This document shows, in pieces, positions 6,233 to 14,244 of a DNA stretch of 20,194 nucleotides. Below the pieces are notes generated by a model that was given only the letters and a program-made list of their open reading frames with translations, did no database searches and was not told the DNA's origin. Position numbers and translations under genes: made by a program. Numbering within the stretch: position 1 is the stretch's first letter; the number at the start of each line of letters is the position of its first letter. The stretch is from DASUMP01 sp036277635 (lineage in GTDB: Bacteria > Actinomycetota > Acidimicrobiia > IMCC26256 > PALSA-610), in the NCBI GenBank assembly GCA_036277635.1, contig DASUMP010000012.1, positions 1 to 20,194 on the forward strand. The letters are read 5' to 3'.

Positions 6233-6571
6233 GTGAAGCTCGTCGTAGGGATCGTCAAGCCGTTCAAGTTGGACGACGTCAAGGCCGCCGTGCAGGAGCT
6301 CGGCGTCCAGGGCCTCACGATGACCGAGGTGCAGGGCTTCGGCCGGCAGCGCGGCCACACGGAGGTGTACCGCGGCGCCGAGTACACGATCGACTTCGTG
6401 CCGAAGGTCAAGCTCGAGGTCCTCGTCGACGACGCCGACGCGCTCTCGGTGGCCGAACGGATCATGGAGTCGGCGCGCACCGGAAAGATCGGTGACGGCA
6501 AGGTGTGGGTGTTGCCGGTCGACGGCGTCTTCCGGATCCGCACCGGGGAAGCGGGCTCCGACGCGCTGTAG
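6233..6571 (+). CDS. glnK: Nitrogen regulatory protein P-II (GlnK/GlnB)
   Basis: Trimeric signal protein that senses ATP/ADP and 2-oxoglutarate and blocks Amt when nitrogen is plentiful. The protein is the standard 112 residues. It begins MKLVVGIVKPFKLDDVKAAV; the T-loop GFGRQRGHTEVYRGAEYTID contains Tyr51, the residue uridylylated or, in studied actinobacteria, adenylylated by GlnD. The C-terminal P-II signature TGKIGDGKVWVLPV is intact. GTG 6233 is fixed by AAGGAG (6219-6224) 8 nt upstream. The name glnK is preferred because it pairs with amt. A strong hairpin covers its stop codon, which may separate its expression from glnD. Confidence 0.96.
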   Translation: MKLVVGIVKPFKLDDVKAAVQELGVQGLTMTEVQGFGRQRGHTEVYRGAEYTIDFVPKVKLEVLVDDADALSVAERIMESARTGKIGDGKVWVLPVDGVFRIRTGEAGSDAL

Positions 6572-6586
6572 CGCGTCGTCGCCCGC
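6551..6586 (+). terminator. Strong stem-loop across the glnK stop, possible attenuator
   Basis: GCGGGC (6551-6556) pairs with GCCCGC (6581-6586), and CGACGCGC (6559-6566) pairs with GCGCGTCG (6571-6578). A 2x2 internal loop separates the stems and a TGTA tetraloop caps them. The TAG stop (6569-6571) lies at the tip. No T-tract follows. It may terminate part of the amt-glnK transcripts, stabilise their 3' end, or simply reflect GC-rich coding sequence. Confidence 0.5.
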
Positions 6587-6604
6587 AGCTCGGCAGAGCG
6601 CGAC

Positions 6605-9112
6605 GTGCACGCCTCGACGTTGCGCGACGCGCGCGACGCGCTCGTCGCCTCCCACGAGCTGCGCGGCACCGGGTTCGGTCGCGCGCTCGGCGCGCTGCTC
6701 GACGACGCGCTCGGCGGGCTCCTCGACGAGCTCCAGCCGTCGGTGTCGGTGCCGGTCGCGCTCGTTGCACTGGGCTCGTACGCGCGGGGCGAGCTGTGTC
6801 CGGGGAGCGACATCGACGTGCTGTTGCTCCACGGAGCGTCGCGCAAGCCGCGTGTCCGCGACGAGGTGAGAGCCGCCGCAGAGCGGCTGTGGTACCCGCT
6901 GTGGGACGCGGCGTTCGTGACCGGCCACGCCGCGCGCACCGTGAAGCAGTCGATCGCGCTCGCCGACGAGGACACCGACGGCATGACCGCACTCGTCCAC
7001 GTGCGGCACGTCGCCGGTGATCCCACACTGACCGCAGAGCTCGAGCAACGGGCGCGCCAGCTCGCGCAGCGGCGGGCCCGGCGGCTCGTCGAGGTGCTCG
7101 CCGCCGCGGCCGACGAACGGCGCGAGCGACCGGGTCCGGTCGCCGAGATGCTCGAACCCGACCTGAAGGAAGGCGCCGGCGGCTTGCGTGACGTCCACTC
7201 GCTCGAATGGGCGGGTGCCGCGCTCGGCGCAGCGGGCATCTCGGGGCTCGCGGAGCGGGGCTACCTCACGAGCGACGACGTGCGCCGTCTCGACGCGGCG
7301 CGAGAGCGCCTGCTCGATCTGCGCGTCGCCCTGCACCGCGTCACGGGCGGGCGTTCGGATCGCCTGCTGCTGCAGGAGCAGGACGCGGTGGCGCGCGCGG
7401 TCGGTGCCGCCGACGCCGACGCGATGGTGCGCGACCTCGCGACGAGCGCGCGTGAAGTCGCGTGGATCGGACGCGACGCGTGGTCCCGCCTGCGCGCCGC
7501 AGTGCTCGGTCCGCCCGGACGCGTCGCGCACCGTGACCACGAGGTCGCCGAGGGCGTGGTCGTGCGTGAAGGTCGCGTCGTGCTCACCGGAACCGTCGCC
7601 CCGAGCGCGCTGACCGTGCTGGAGGCCGCGATCGCCGCGGCCGAAGGCGGCCTCTCGTTCGAACGCTCGTCGCTCCTGCGATTGCGCGCGATGCACCCGC
7701 CGACGTGGGACGTGTGGGAGCGCGCCGCGTTCCTCCGGCTCCTGCGGGCCGGCCGCGGGTCGATCGCCGCGTTCGAGGCGCTCGACCACGAGGGCGCGCT
7801 CACGGTGCTGCTCCCCGAGTGGGAGCACGTGCGGTCGCGCCCGCAGCGCAACGCGTACCACCGGTTCACCGTCGACCGGCACCTCCTCGAGGCCGTCGCC
7901 GAATGCACGTCGCTGCTCGACGCGGCGGAGGAGCCGGAGCGCACGTTCGACGGCGTGGTCGCGCGCGCGTGCCGCCGACCGGAGCTGCTCCTGCTCGGCG
8001 CGTTGCTCCACGACATCGGCAAGGGTGCCGACGGCGATCACTCGGCGGTCGGCGCCGACGTCGCGCAACGCGTCGCGCGCCGCATCGACCTCGACAGCGA
8101 AGGCCGCGAGATCCTCACGTGGCTCGTCCGTCACCACCTGCTGATGGCCGACACGGCGACGCGCCGTGACCTGTCGGACGCCGCGGTCGTCGACGGCTTC
8201 GCGGCCGCGTGCTCGGGCGACGGCGAACGCCTGCGGTTGCTCTACCTCCTGACCATCGGCGACTCGCGCGCCACCGGCGCGGCCGCGTGGGGGACGAGCA
8301 AGGCCGCGCTCGTGCGCGAGCTGTTCGTGAAGACGGCCGCGGCGATCGAGCGGGGCGCGGCGGCGGCGATGGCGAGCGAACGCCGTCACGCGCTGACCGA
8401 ACGCGTGGGTGCTGATCGGGCCGAGCGGTTCCTCGACGCGCTGCCCGATTCGTACGTGCTCGCATTCGACACCGACGCGATGGTCGGCCACGTCGACATG
8501 ATCGAGCGGTCCGAGCCGGCGATCGTGTGCACGTCGTTGCCGGGCGGGGTCGTGGAGATCACGTTGGTCGCGCCCGACCGCATCGGTCTCCTCGCCACCG
8601 CGTCGGGCGCGCTCGCGGTGTCGGGCCTGTCGGTGCGCGAGGCCCTGCTGTTCGGCACCTCCGACGGCATGGCCCTCGACGTGTTCCGCGCCGCCGATCC
8701 GTTCGGGCGTGTCGACGACCGCGGCACCGGCTTCGTCGCGTCGACGCTGCACGCCGCCCTCGCCGACGAGCTCGACGTGGAGGCGCGCGTCGCCGACCGG
8801 GTGCGCGACTACCAGCGCGCGAGCGCGGCCCGCGGTGCGGTCGAGATCACGATCGACCTCGACGCGTCCGACGGCGCCACCGTGATCGAGGTGCACGCCG
8901 ACGACGAGGTCGGTCTGCTGTACCGGATCGCCACGACGTTCGCCGAGCTCGGCCTCGACGTGTCGGTCGCCAAGGTCGCGACCCTCGGCGAGCGCGTGAT
9001 CGACACGTTCTACGTGCGCGACCGCGATCGCAAGAAGATCACCGACGACCGCGTGCTCGGCCAGATCCGAGCGACGCTGGTCGCGAGGCTGGCCGATTCC
9101 GCGGTCGCGTAG
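6605..9112 (+). CDS. glnD: P-II nucleotidyltransferase / removing enzyme GlnD
   Basis: Bifunctional enzyme that modifies P-II at Tyr51 under nitrogen limitation and removes the group when glutamine is high. The protein is 835 residues, slightly shorter than E. coli GlnD (890). Domains in order: nucleotidyltransferase with GSYARGELCPGSDIDVLLL (residues 57-75; metal-binding Asp69 and Asp71); the family helix PDLKEGAGGLRDVHSLEW near 185; HD phosphohydrolase with LLHDIGKGADGDHS (His469, Asp470) and WLVRHHLLMADTA; and two C-terminal ACT domains from about 649 and 759 that sense glutamine. In Streptomyces and Corynebacterium the enzyme adenylylates rather than uridylylates; sequence alone does not decide here. 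The GTG start lies 33 bp after glnK without a clear Shine-Dalgarno, so an alternative start is possible. Confidence 0.94.
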   Translation: MHASTLRDARDALVASHELRGTGFGRALGALLDDALGGLLDELQPSVSVPVALVALGSYARGELCPGSDIDVLLLHGASRKPRVRDEVRAAAERLWYPLWDAAFVTGHAARTVKQSIALADEDTDGMTALVHVRHVAGDPTLTAELEQRARQLAQRRARRLVEVLAAAADERRERPGPVAEMLEPDLKEGAGGLRDVHSLEWAGAALGAAGISGLAERGYLTSDDVRRLDAARERLLDLRVALHRVTGGRSDRLLLQEQDAVARAVGAADADAMVRDLATSAREVAWIGRDAWSRLRAAVLGPPGRVAHRDHEVAEGVVVREGRVVLTGTVAPSALTVLEAAIAAAEGGLSFERSSLLRLRAMHPPTWDVWERAAFLRLLRAGRGSIAAFEALDHEGALTVLLPEWEHVRSRPQRNAYHRFTVDRHLLEAVAECTSLLDAAEEPERTFDGVVARACRRPELLLLGALLHDIGKGADGDHSAVGADVAQRVARRIDLDSEGREILTWLVRHHLLMADTATRRDLSDAAVVDGFAAACSGDGERLRLLYLLTIGDSRATGAAAWGTSKAALVRELFVKTAAAIERGAAAAMASERRHALTERVGADRAERFLDALPDSYVLAFDTDAMVGHVDMIERSEPAIVCTSLPGGVVEITLVAPDRIGLLATASGALAVSGLSVREALLFGTSDGMALDVFRAADPFGRVDDRGTGFVASTLHAALADELDVEARVADRVRDYQRASAARGAVEITIDLDASDGATVIEVHADDEVGLLYRIATTFAELGLDVSVAKVATLGERVIDTFYVRDRDRKKITDDRVLGQIRATLVARLADSAVA

Positions 9113-9115
9113 TCT
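9110..9115 (+). promoter_or_regulatory. TAnnnT -10 box of the NUDIX gene, overlapping the glnD stop
   Basis: TAGTCT includes the TAG stop of glnD (9110-9112) and ends 8 nt before the next ATG. There is no Shine-Dalgarno in the gap. The arrangement fits a leaderless transcript. Confidence 0.5.
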
Positions 9116-9123
9116 CGGTCCGC

Positions 9124-9813
9124 ATGACCGATGACCTCTTCGCCGTCGCCGCGTCCGATCTCCTGCGCTGGTCGGAGACCCTCTCCGGCGTCGCCCGCAC
9201 CGGGCTCGGCTTCACGCAGAGCCTCTACGAGAAGGAGCGCTTCGAGGAGGTGCTCAAGGTCGCGGCCGACATCCGCGCCGCCGCCCTCGAAGAGGCCGAA
9301 GCCGACGCGATGTTCGAGGAGTGGCTGAGCTCGGTCGGATCGGGCGTCGCCGGCTACGTCACCCCGAAGGTCGCCGTGGCCGCCGTCGTCGGCAACGATC
9401 GCGGCGAGCTGCTGCTCACCCAGCGTGCCGATTCGGGGTTCTGGCTCTACCCGGTCGGCTGGGCCGACGTCGGTTACTCGCCGTCGGAGATCGCGATCAA
9501 AGAGGTCTACGAGGAGACCGGCATCGAGTGCGAGCCGGTGTCGCTCATCGCGGTGCTCGACGGCCTCCGCCTCGGCTTCGCGCGCTTGCCGCTCTACTCC
9601 CTCGTGTTCCACTGCCGCATGATCGGCGGTGAGCTGCGCGGCCACCCGCTCGAGACGAGTCAGGTCGGCTTCTACGCGCGCGACGCGCTGCCGCAGCCGC
9701 TCGCCGGCGCGCACCGCTGGCTCGACCTCGCGTTCGCGGCCATCGACGGCGAGCAGCGTCCGTGCTCGTTCGACCCGCCGCGGTCTCCGCCCTGGCGCGG
9801 CGACGACGCCTGA
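9124..9813 (+). CDS. NUDIX hydrolase with N-terminal helical domain (CDP-choline/ADP-ribose pyrophosphatase-like)
   Basis: Predicted Mg-dependent pyrophosphatase acting on a nucleoside diphosphate linked to another group. The protein is 229 residues. Residues about 8-66 form a helical N-terminal domain (DLLRWSETLSGVARTGLGFT) like that of Nudix_hydro_N proteins, which include Bacillus CDP-choline pyrophosphatase. The NUDIX domain follows from about 83. The box reads G112-x5-Y118-x7-K126-E-V-Y-E130-E131-T-G-I, so the first Glu of the consensus is Tyr and the Arg is Lys, while the metal-binding EE pair is intact. The substrate cannot be read from sequence. ATG 9124 is the only start fitting the N-terminal domain. 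It converges on the orphan at 9830 with 16 bp between the stops. Confidence 0.85.
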   Translation: MTDDLFAVAASDLLRWSETLSGVARTGLGFTQSLYEKERFEEVLKVAADIRAAALEEAEADAMFEEWLSSVGSGVAGYVTPKVAVAAVVGNDRGELLLTQRADSGFWLYPVGWADVGYSPSEIAIKEVYEETGIECEPVSLIAVLDGLRLGFARLPLYSLVFHCRMIGGELRGHPLETSQVGFYARDALPQPLAGAHRWLDLAFAAIDGEQRPCSFDPPRSPPWRGDDA

Positions 9814-9829
9814 CGAACCTCCGCCGCGC

Positions 9830-10315
9830 TCAGTGCGCGAGCTGTTCGAGCAGCAGCGACACGATCGACACCTCGCCGCGCGCACGCTCCCACGCGTCGC
9901 CGACGCGTTCGTGGTCGACCAACCCCGCGCGATCGGGTGCGATGCCGAGCGTCTCGCTCACCGCCGCCGCGAGCACGGCCGGCTCGACGTCGTCGCCGTA
10001 GGCAGCGAAGCACTCGAGGCCGTCCCACAGGGAGGTGAGCGGGCGGGTCTCGTCGCCGAGGCGGAGCGCGGCCGGGTCGCCGCTCGCGAGCTGGGCCACC
10101 ACCTGCTCCCAGAGCTCGTAGTGGGAGAGCCCCGCGGGCGCGCGGTAGGCCGCGACCGGGTGCAGCCGCCATTCGAGCGCCGCGCCGCCCGGCCCGTCTT
10201 CGGTGATCCAGGTCTGCGACCCGTTCACGTAGCTGTCGACGGGTGTGCCCAACCGCTCGTCGAGGGCGCGCACGACCTCGGCGGCGACGACCCACACGGT
10301 GGTGGCGATCCGCAT
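9830..10315 (-). CDS. Hypothetical 161-residue protein
   Basis: I do not recognise this protein. It begins MRIATTVWVVAAEVVRALDE and contains the aromatic, strand-like segment DSYVNGSQTWITEDGPG followed by LEWRLHPVAAYRAP, then a helical C-terminal half with LTSLWDGLECFAAYGDDVEP. The N-terminal stretch AEVVRALDERLG is amphipathic; no signal peptide or catalytic motif is obvious. ATG 10315 is preferred over an upstream in-frame start because TAGCCT ends 7 nt before it and the intervening upstream residues are Arg-rich and unlikely. It shares an 89-bp divergent promoter region with the WS/DGAT gene. Confidence 0.75.
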   Translation of the reverse strand: MRIATTVWVVAAEVVRALDERLGTPVDSYVNGSQTWITEDGPGGAALEWRLHPVAAYRAPAGLSHYELWEQVVAQLASGDPAALRLGDETRPLTSLWDGLECFAAYGDDVEPAVLAAAVSETLGIAPDRAGLVDHERVGDAWERARGEVSIVSLLLEQLAH

Positions 10316-10322
10316 CGGGCGC

Positions 10323-10328
10323 AGGCTA
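10323..10328 (-). promoter_or_regulatory. TAnnnT -10 box of the 161-residue orphan
   Basis: On the minus strand TAGCCT ends 7 nt before the ATG at 10315, with no Shine-Dalgarno. Same leaderless pattern as several other genes in the window. Confidence 0.5.
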
Positions 10329-10349
10329 TCGACGCGCCGCGCTCGCCCA

Positions 10350-10378
10350 TTGGTCTGCGGCCGTCGGGGTCGTACGAT
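10350..10378 (+). promoter_or_regulatory. Sigma-A-like promoter of the WS/DGAT gene
   Basis: TTGGTC (10350-10355) and TACGAT (10373-10378) are separated by 17 bp, a good match to TTGACA/TATAAT. Transcription would start near 10385, giving a leader of about 20 nt that contains the GGGGG ribosome-binding stretch (10393-10397). Confidence 0.55.
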
Positions 10379-10404
10379 CACGTCCGACTCCTGGGGGTAC
10401 CCGC

Positions 10405-11826
10405 GTGGGCAAGTACGACCGTCTCACTTCGCTCGACGCCAGCTTCTTGCACATGGAGCGCGTCGAGTACCCGATGCACGTCGGTGCCCTCAGCGTGTTC
10501 GAGGGCGCACCGTTCTTCGATGACCGTGGGCAGTTCAAGATCGCGGAGGTGCGCGACCTCGTCGAGTCGCGGTTGCACTTGCTCCCGCGCTTCCGCAAGC
10601 ACCTGCAGTTCGTCCCCTACGAACAGGGGCGGCCGATCTGGGTCGACGACGCGCGCTTCGACATCTCGTACCACGTGCGCCTGACCGCGTTGCCGAAGCC
10701 GGGATCGTGGGAGCAGCTCGTGACGCTCGCGACGCGCGTGCAGGAGAACCTGCTCGACCGGGAGCGCCCGCTGTGGGAGCTGTGGTTCGTCGAGGGACTC
10801 GAAGACGGCAGCGTCGCGCTGATCCAGAAGACGCACCATTCGCTGATCGACGGCGTGTCCGGCGTCGACGTGGCGACGATCCTGCTCGACATCGGCCCCG
10901 ACTTCGTGCCGGTCGAAGCGCCTGCGTGGCAGGCCGAGCCCGCGCCGAGCGCGTCGACGTTGCTGGTCGACACACTGCGCGAACGGGTCACGGAGCCGGC
11001 CGAGATCGTTCGTTCGATCCGGCGCGCGGTCCGCGGCCCCCGGCTCGCCGCGTCGCGCGCCGCGCGCACAGCGCGCTCGCTCTCGACGCTCGTGAACCGC
11101 GACACGTTCGCGCCGCGCCTGTCGATCAACACGCGCTCGGGCAAGCACCGCCGTCTCGGCGTGGCCCGCATCCCGCTCGCCGAAGTGAAAGACATCCGGC
11201 GGTCGCTCGGCGGCACGGTCAACGACATCGTGCTCGCCGGGGTCGGCGGCGCGATGTCACGGTTGTTGCAGCGCCGAGGCGACGACATCGAAGGCGTCAT
11301 GCTGCGGGTGCTGTGCCCGGTGTCGGTGCGCACCGACGACGAGAAGGCGGCGTTGGGGAACCGCGTCTCGGCGATGTTCGTGCCCGTCCCGCTCGGGTCG
11401 ATCGATCCGGTCGAGCGGCTGCGGGCGATCTCCGCGAGCACGGCCGACCTGAAGGAGCGCGAGCAAGCGGTGGGCGCCGAGTTCCTCCTCGGACTCACCG
11501 ACTTCGCCGCGCCCACGTTGCTCAGCCTCGCGGGTCGGGTCGCGCACCGTCAGCCGTTCTTCAACCTGATCTGCACGAACGTCCCGGGTCCGCAGTTCCC
11601 GCTCTACTTGATGGGCGCCCGGATGCTCGAGGCGTTCCCGATCGTGCCGCTGACGCGCAACCTCACCGTCGTGGTCGGCATCTTGTCGTACGACGGCACG
11701 TTGCACTTCGGGCTGTTCGCGGATCGCGACGCCTGCCCCGACGTGGAGGACCTCGCGGCCGCGCTCGAGGACTCGTTCGCCGAGCTTGCGAAGACCGCCG
11801 CCGAGCGCGGCGCCGCCGGCGCGTAG
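10405..11826 (+). CDS. Wax ester synthase / diacylglycerol acyltransferase (WS/DGAT)
   Basis: Predicted membrane-associated acyltransferase joining acyl-CoA to diacylglycerol or a fatty alcohol, making storage triacylglycerol or wax ester. The protein is 473 residues, the usual length. The N-terminus YDRLTSLDASFLHMERVEYP is the family opening. The active-site motif HHSLIDG lies at 144-150, with His145 the likely catalytic base. NDIVLAGVGGAMSRLL and NVPGPQFPLYLMGARM are conserved family blocks in the C-terminal half. GTG 10405 is supported by the GGGGG 7 nt upstream and by the family start. Substrate preference (wax or triacylglycerol) cannot be judged. A TAG stop overlaps the TAnnnT box preceding the amidase. 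Confidence 0.95.
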   Translation: MGKYDRLTSLDASFLHMERVEYPMHVGALSVFEGAPFFDDRGQFKIAEVRDLVESRLHLLPRFRKHLQFVPYEQGRPIWVDDARFDISYHVRLTALPKPGSWEQLVTLATRVQENLLDRERPLWELWFVEGLEDGSVALIQKTHHSLIDGVSGVDVATILLDIGPDFVPVEAPAWQAEPAPSASTLLVDTLRERVTEPAEIVRSIRRAVRGPRLAASRAARTARSLSTLVNRDTFAPRLSINTRSGKHRRLGVARIPLAEVKDIRRSLGGTVNDIVLAGVGGAMSRLLQRRGDDIEGVMLRVLCPVSVRTDDEKAALGNRVSAMFVPVPLGSIDPVERLRAISASTADLKEREQAVGAEFLLGLTDFAAPTLLSLAGRVAHRQPFFNLICTNVPGPQFPLYLMGARMLEAFPIVPLTRNLTVVVGILSYDGTLHFGLFADRDACPDVEDLAAALEDSFAELAKTAAERGAAGA

Positions 11827-11829
11827 CCT
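11824..11829 (+). promoter_or_regulatory. TAnnnT box at the WS/DGAT stop, possible amidase promoter
   Basis: TAGCCT includes the WS/DGAT stop codon. Unlike the leaderless cases, the next start is 53 nt further on and has its own Shine-Dalgarno, so this would give a leadered transcript or be a chance match. Confidence 0.25.
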
Positions 11830-11882
11830 GCGCCTCCGGCGCGCACACTCGGGGTGGTGCACGACGAGCGGGGGAGTGTCGG

Positions 11883-13307
11883 ATGGGCGAGCGCTGGGAG
11901 CGCGACGCATGGGAGCTCGCGGAGTCGGTGCGCGCGGGCGACGTCAGCGCCGTCGATCTGCTCGACGAGTCGCTGCGTCGCATCGAGCGGCTCGACGGTG
12001 AGCTGAACGCGTTCGTCCACCTCGCACCCGACGAGGCGCGCGCCCAGGCCGAGGCCATCGACCGGCGCGTCGCCGCCGGCGACGACCCCGGCCGGTTCGC
12101 GGGTGTGCCCATGGGCGTGAAGGAGCTCGCCCAGGTCGAGGGCTGGCCCGACACGCACGCTTCGCGCCTCCACGCGGACGCGATCGCGCCCTACGACTGC
12201 ACCGAGGTGGCGCGATTGCGCGCCGAAGGCGCCGTGTTCGTGGGGCTGACGGCCTCACCCGAGTTCGGCTCGACGAACTGGACGCGCTCGTTCCTGCACG
12301 GCACCACGCGCAACCCGTGGAACCCCGAGCGCACGCCGGGCGGGTCGTCGGGCGGGTCGGCCGCGGCGGTGAGCGCCGGGCTGACGCCGATCTGCACCGG
12401 CAGCGACGGCGGCGGCTCCATCCGCATCCCGTGCGCGTACACCGGCTTGTTCGGGTTCAAGGTCAGCTTCGGTCTCATCGGGTCGAACACCGCGTTCGAC
12501 ACCGGGCTCACGTCGGTGTCCGGTCCGATCGCTCGGTCGGTGCTCGACGCGGCCCGCTACGTCGACGTCGTCGCCGGCCCGACCACCTCCGACCCCACGT
12601 CGCTGCCGAAGCCGTCCCCGCCGTTCGAGGATCGCCTGCGTTCGGGCGCCGCCGTCGAACGCGTGCGCGGCCTGCGCGTCGCGTGGTCGTCGACGCTCGG
12701 CTTCGCGGTGTGCGACCCGGAGGTCGAGCGGATCGCCCACGACGCCGCGCTCGCGTTGATCGCCGACGCGGGCTGGGAGCTCGTCGAGGTCGAGGTCGAC
12801 TTCCCGCGCCCGGGCCGCGCGTGGAGCATCGTCTCGATGCTCGACACCGCCACGAGCTCACTCGAGCCCGCCCGCGGGCGGATGCACGACCTGACCCCCG
12901 TGCCGCGCGCCGGGTTCGAGATGCTCGAGCGCGCCACCATCGACGAGTTCGTGCGCGCGAACCAGCGTCGCAACGACCTGTTGCTCGCGATCGGTCGCGT
13001 GTTCGACGAGGTCGATCTCCTGCTCACTCCCACGACGGCGACGACGGCGTTCGTCGCCGAGGGTCCACCGCCGATGGAGATCGCGGGTCAGCGGGTGAGC
13101 GGGATGGGGTCCGTGCCGTACACGGCACCGTTCAACATCTCGGGCCAACCCGCGGTCAGCATCCCGTGCGGGATCACGAGCGACGGTCTCCCGGTCGGTC
13201 TGCAGGTGGTCGCGCGTCGTCACCAGGAGGAGCAGGTCCTCGCGGCGGGACTCATCGCCGAGACGAACCGACCCTGGCCGAAGTTCGCCCCGCTCGCCGC
13301 GCGCTGA
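11883..13307 (+). CDS. Amidase-signature family amidase
   Basis: Predicted Ser-Ser-Lys amidohydrolase cleaving an unidentified amide. The protein is 474 residues. The signature TPGGSSGGSAAAVSAG is complete; catalytic residues by position are Lys80 (in GVPMGVKELA), cis-Ser155 (first Ser of GGSSGGS) and nucleophile Ser179 (DGGGSIRIP), with the 24-residue Ser-Ser spacing seen in GatA and FAAH. It is probably not GatA: the segment after GLFGFK diverges from the GatA pattern and no gatB/gatC is near. ATG 11883 is set by GGGGGAG (11870-11876), 6 nt upstream. It follows WS/DGAT on the same strand by 56 bp. The C-terminus GLPVGLQVVARR is typical of the family. Confidence 0.93.
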   Translation: MGERWERDAWELAESVRAGDVSAVDLLDESLRRIERLDGELNAFVHLAPDEARAQAEAIDRRVAAGDDPGRFAGVPMGVKELAQVEGWPDTHASRLHADAIAPYDCTEVARLRAEGAVFVGLTASPEFGSTNWTRSFLHGTTRNPWNPERTPGGSSGGSAAAVSAGLTPICTGSDGGGSIRIPCAYTGLFGFKVSFGLIGSNTAFDTGLTSVSGPIARSVLDAARYVDVVAGPTTSDPTSLPKPSPPFEDRLRSGAAVERVRGLRVAWSSTLGFAVCDPEVERIAHDAALALIADAGWELVEVEVDFPRPGRAWSIVSMLDTATSSLEPARGRMHDLTPVPRAGFEMLERATIDEFVRANQRRNDLLLAIGRVFDEVDLLLTPTTATTAFVAEGPPPMEIAGQRVSGMGSVPYTAPFNISGQPAVSIPCGITSDGLPVGLQVVARRHQEEQVLAAGLIAETNRPWPKFAPLAAR

Positions 13308-13371
13308 GCGGTCGGCGTCGCGCGCCGCGCACGAACGTTTGCCCGCCGAGCCCTGGGGGCAACGAGGCGCG

Positions 13372-14241
13372 GTGACCGCACCGTCCGTGACGCCGCCGTC
13401 CGACCTCACCGATCGACTCGAGAGCGCCCGCGACGAGGTGCGCGACAGCACGGCGGTCGAAGGCATCGCTCGCACCGGTCTCGCTGCGCGTGGCGTCATG
13501 TACTCGGTGATCGCGCTCCTCGCCCTCCAGATCGCGTGGGGCGATCGCAAGGACCAGGCCGACAAGGACGGCGCGCTCGAGACCGTCGCCCGACAGCCGC
13601 TCGGCAAGGTCCTGCTCGTGATCCTCGCGGCGGGCTTCGCGGCGTACGCGTTCTGGCGCCTTGTCCAGGTGTTCGTCGCCGACGAGGACGTCGACGCCAA
13701 GGGCGTGGGCAAGCGCCTCGGCTACCTGTTCCGCGCCGCCCTGTACGCCGTGCTGAGCTGGAGCGCGGTTGCGGTGGTGCTCAGCTCATCGGAGCGCTCG
13801 CAGGACGGACGCTCGGGGAGCGACGAGCGCGAGTGGACCGCCCGAGTCTTCGAATGGCCGGCGGGTCGCGCGGTGGTCGTCGCGGTGGGGCTCGCGGTGA
13901 TCGGCTTCGGTCTGTACAACGGATTCCGTGCTGCGCGCGGCAAGTGGAAGAAGAAGCTCGCACTGCACGAGGCGTCACCGATGATGCGCACGTGGATCAC
14001 TCGCGTCGCGGCGGTTGGATTGTCGGCGCGCATGATCGTGTACGTGCTCGTCGGCATCTTCTTGATCCAAGCCGCATGGCAGTACGACGCGCGCGAAGCG
14101 GTCGGCATCGACGGGGCACTCCGCCGGCTCGCCGATCGGGCGTGGGGCACGTGGATGCTCGTCGCCGTGGCGTTCGGGCTGTTCGCGTACGGCCTCTACT
14201 CGTTCGTCGAAGCCCGGTACCGACGGGTCCCCGAGGAGTAG
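13372..14241 (+). CDS. DUF1206 integral membrane protein
   Basis: A 289-residue membrane protein of unknown function. Three tandem copies of a two-helix unit are visible. The first helices start near 32 (IARTGLAARGVMYSVIALLA), 113 (GKRLGYLFRAALYAVLSWSA) and 212 (VAAVGLSARMIVYVLVGIFL). The second helices are near 78-101, 164-187 and 256-280, each ending in an aromatic/Arg patch such as FWRLVQ, LYNGFRA or LYSFVEARY. This is the DUF1206 architecture (PF06724), common in actinobacteria. GTG 13372 is preferred because GAGG (13364-13367) precedes it; an in-frame TTG at 13339 is possible. The stop is 3 bp before the next GTG, so the two genes are likely co-translated. Confidence 0.88.
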   Translation: MTAPSVTPPSDLTDRLESARDEVRDSTAVEGIARTGLAARGVMYSVIALLALQIAWGDRKDQADKDGALETVARQPLGKVLLVILAAGFAAYAFWRLVQVFVADEDVDAKGVGKRLGYLFRAALYAVLSWSAVAVVLSSSERSQDGRSGSDEREWTARVFEWPAGRAVVVAVGLAVIGFGLYNGFRAARGKWKKKLALHEASPMMRTWITRVAAVGLSARMIVYVLVGIFLIQAAWQYDAREAVGIDGALRRLADRAWGTWMLVAVAFGLFAYGLYSFVEARYRRVPEE

Positions 14242-14244
14242 CCG

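Noticed and set aside
5068..8896. Long minus-strand open frames opposite amt, glnK and glnD
   Set aside because: Opposite clearly recognised genes; low-complexity Arg/Ser/Ala or Arg/His composition and no family motif.
11811..11852. GCGCC-rich hairpin around the WS/DGAT stop as terminator
   Set aside because: Several alternative short bulged pairings, none clearly stable or followed by T residues.
10707..11882. Apparent N-terminal extension of the amidase
   Set aside because: Overlaps WS/DGAT out of frame; the family start and Shine-Dalgarno are at 11883.
13339..13362. TTGCCC...GGGCAA inverted repeat as amidase terminator
   Set aside because: Only a 6-bp stem with a 12-nt loop; too weak to claim in GC-rich DNA.
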